Below, piece after piece: positions 7,444 to 8,250 of a stretch of 8,250 bases of DNA (positions are counted from its first letter, which is position 1; each line of letters begins with the position of its first letter). Source of the DNA: Planctomycetota bacterium (GTDB taxonomy: Bacteria > Planctomycetota > UBA8742 > JACQVU01); contig JACQVU010000125.1 of assembly GCA_016209585.1 (NCBI GenBank), positions 1 through 8,250 of the forward strand, in the 5' to 3' direction. The translations under genes were made by a program, and so were the position numbers. The notes under the pieces were generated by a model, which saw only the letters and a program-made list of their open reading frames with translations, searched no databases and was not told where the DNA came from.

Positions 7444-7649
7444 AGGGATCACGCCGTGGCCCGCGATCGGTTGGTCGCCGCGCGGTTTTCCGCTTGATCC
7501 CGTTTTCGCCTTCGTTCAAGATAGTCGCGCTCGCGGGGAGACGTTTCCTCCGCGTGCGCCCAGTTCCCCGAAGTTTCGAAAGGTCGGACCCGTAGCAGAA
7601 CCTCACCGAATCCCTTCTTTTCTGGAAGCAATCCGCTCCGATTGTTTCC

Positions 7650-7760
7650 TCCCATCGAAACCTACCACGTTTCGCCAGCAAGCATGGAGCAGCCGGGGCG
7701 GCGTCCGTTTTGGGCGCCGCTCAAGGTGCTTGCTGGGTCTGTGGTAGGACCTCGATGGGA
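7650..7760. other. Long imperfect hairpin, candidate structured RNA or small non-autonomous element
   Basis: Four stems nest symmetrically. Nine base pairs: TCCCATCGA (7650-7658) with 7752-7760. Eight: CCTACCAC (7661-7668) with 7741-7748. Ten: CCAGCAAGCA (7675-7684) with 7727-7736. An apical stem pairs GCGGCG (7698-7703) with 7715-7720 and CC (7705-7706) with GG (7713-7714) around a GTTTTG loop. Internal loops are 2 by 3 and 6 by 4 nt. No T-run follows on either strand, so it is not an intrinsic terminator. It lies 69 bp before the lipoprotein start, so it could be part of a 5' leader, an independent small RNA, or a MITE-like palindrome. No target-site duplication is obvious. I do not recognise a known family. 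Confidence 0.5.
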
Positions 7761-7820
7761 CTTTGGGTGTGCGCCCATTGCGGTTTTGGGCCGCGCCCGA
7801 GGGGGATAGAACCCCACCAC

Positions 7821-7825
7821 GAGGG
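7821..7825 (+). promoter_or_regulatory. Ribosome binding site of the lipoprotein gene
   Basis: GAGGG lies 4 nt before the ATG at 7830. An in-frame stop is present a short way upstream (TAG at 7807-7809 region), and no earlier start gives a signal peptide. The spacing is short but acceptable. No convincing promoter was found between the hairpin and this site. Confidence 0.5.
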
Positions 7826-7829
7826 CGCC

Positions 7830-8250
7830 ATGGCTCGTATCCACTCCGCCTGTCACGGCAGTACACTTCGCGCTCTCTCCGCCGTCGCGTTCCTGGTCGC
7901 CGCGGCGCTCGTTTCGTCGTGCTACCAGACGACCTACGACCTCCCGCCCGGAACCACGCCCGGCGGCGCGGGCGGTGGAACCACCGCCACGCAACCCGGC
8001 GCGGCGCCGGCGGGGGTCATTTCCGGCGTGGTCGCCGTGCCGCTCACGGGCGCGGCGCTGTCGCAGACCTCGAACGCCGAGGAACCCACGAAGCCCGTGA
8101 AGGGCGCGAAGGTCACGATCCCCGGCACGAACGTCTCCGCCGTCACGGCTGAGGACGGCTCGTTCACCATTCGCGGCGTTCCCGAAGGCAAGTATGAGGT
8201 GAACATCGAGAAAGACGACGACGGCGACGGCGCGAGCGAACTGAAAATCC
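7830..8250 (+). CDS. Lipoprotein with carboxypeptidase-regulatory-like domain, 3' end cut by window edge
   Basis: The first 140 residues are visible. The N-terminus has Arg/His residues (3-14), a hydrophobic stretch (15-28) and the lipobox VSSC with Cys31, so it is a predicted lipid-anchored envelope protein processed by signal peptidase II. A Gly/Pro/Thr-rich linker follows (38-61). Residues about 63-126 read as a CarboxypepD_reg-like beta sandwich: ISGVVAVPL, then KPVKGAKVTIPGT, VTAEDGSFTIRGVPEGKYEVNI. This fold is a structural or binding module on surface and secreted proteins, not an enzyme. It runs into the acidic KDDDGDGASE (128-137), which resembles DxDxDG calcium-binding loops, though that is only a local likeness. 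The remaining domains are outside the window, so overall function is unknown. It is divergent from the giant pseudopilin-like gene; a shared envelope role is an inference. Confidence 0.88.
   Translation, partial: MARIHSACHGSTLRALSAVAFLVAAALVSSCYQTTYDLPPGTTPGGAGGGTTATQPGAAPAGVISGVVAVPLTGAALSQTSNAEEPTKPVKGAKVTIPGTNVSAVTAEDGSFTIRGVPEGKYEVNIEKDDDGDGASELKI

Larger units (their letters stand above)
6937..7829. other. Divergent intergenic region, 893 bp, no credible gene
   Basis: This region separates the leftward giant gene from the rightward lipoprotein gene. Several short open frames exist on both strands, but they are arginine-rich, low-complexity translations of palindromic DNA and none shows a domain, a good ribosome-binding site or support from a neighbour. 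Contents recognised: a two-hairpin leader (7017-7103), a promoter facing left (7106-7134), a nested palindrome (7251-7342), an 8-bp triplet repeat (7420-7443), and a long hairpin (7650-7760). I see nothing distinctive in 7135-7250 or in 7444-7649. Confidence 0.75.

Noticed and set aside
7161..7452. Short open frames on both strands across the CACGGAGA palindrome
   Set aside because: These are translations of the repeat itself (TRRHGE, LRVSV-like peptides), a known source of spurious gene calls.
7494..7522. TTGATC - 17 nt - CAAGAT as a rightward promoter for the lipoprotein gene
   Set aside because: The -35 matches only four of six and the -10 only three of six consensus positions, and it is over 300 bp from the start codon.
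7449..7655. A 68-codon minus-strand open frame with a basic C-terminal stretch (ERDYLERRRKRDQAENR)
   Set aside because: It looks faintly helical and charged, but has no ribosome-binding site, no family likeness and arises in non-coding repeat-rich DNA.
7650..7760. Intrinsic terminator reading of the long hairpin
   Set aside because: Neither strand has a T-run after the stem, and the stem is far longer than a usual terminator.

Overview
The window is GC-rich bacterial DNA with three genes reading leftward, a roughly 0.9 kb non-coding divergent region, and the start of one gene reading rightward. No rRNA, tRNA, CRISPR array, transposase or phage gene was seen. The phylum cannot be fixed from the sequence. 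A very large GspK-like pseudopilin, a GAF-HD signalling protein and a dispersed CACGGAGA-type palindrome together fit an uncultured or environmental lineage such as Planctomycetota or Armatimonadota; this is an inference from gene style, not a demonstrated placement.

Layout: positions 1-873 (minus) hold the N-terminal part of a GAF plus HD-type phosphohydrolase that runs off the left edge. Positions 883-1632 (minus) hold a short CinA-type molybdopterin-binding-domain protein, only 9 bp upstream of the GAF-HD gene. Positions 1714-6936 (minus) hold a 1740-residue protein. It begins like a type II secretion minor pseudopilin of the GspK type and ends in a LamG/concanavalin-like module. All three could be one transcription unit, because no convincing terminator separates them. 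Positions 6937-7829 are non-coding. From right to left they contain an imperfect 111-nt hairpin, an 8-bp triplet repeat, a nested CACGGAGA palindrome, a good sigma70-like promoter facing the giant gene, and a 5' leader with two hairpins, one of which resembles a terminator. From 7830 (plus) a lipoprotein with a carboxypeptidase-regulatory-like beta-sandwich begins and runs off the right edge.

How the parts may relate: the giant protein is probably anchored in the inner membrane or assembled at the tip of a pseudopilus, with a large extracytoplasmic adhesive or glycan-binding part. The lipoprotein is also envelope-located. The CinA-like and GAF-HD proteins are cytoplasmic and probably co-transcribed housekeeping or signalling functions; nothing in the sequence ties them mechanistically to the pseudopilin. 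The least explained items are the long hairpin at 7650-7760 and the unusual architecture of the giant protein.
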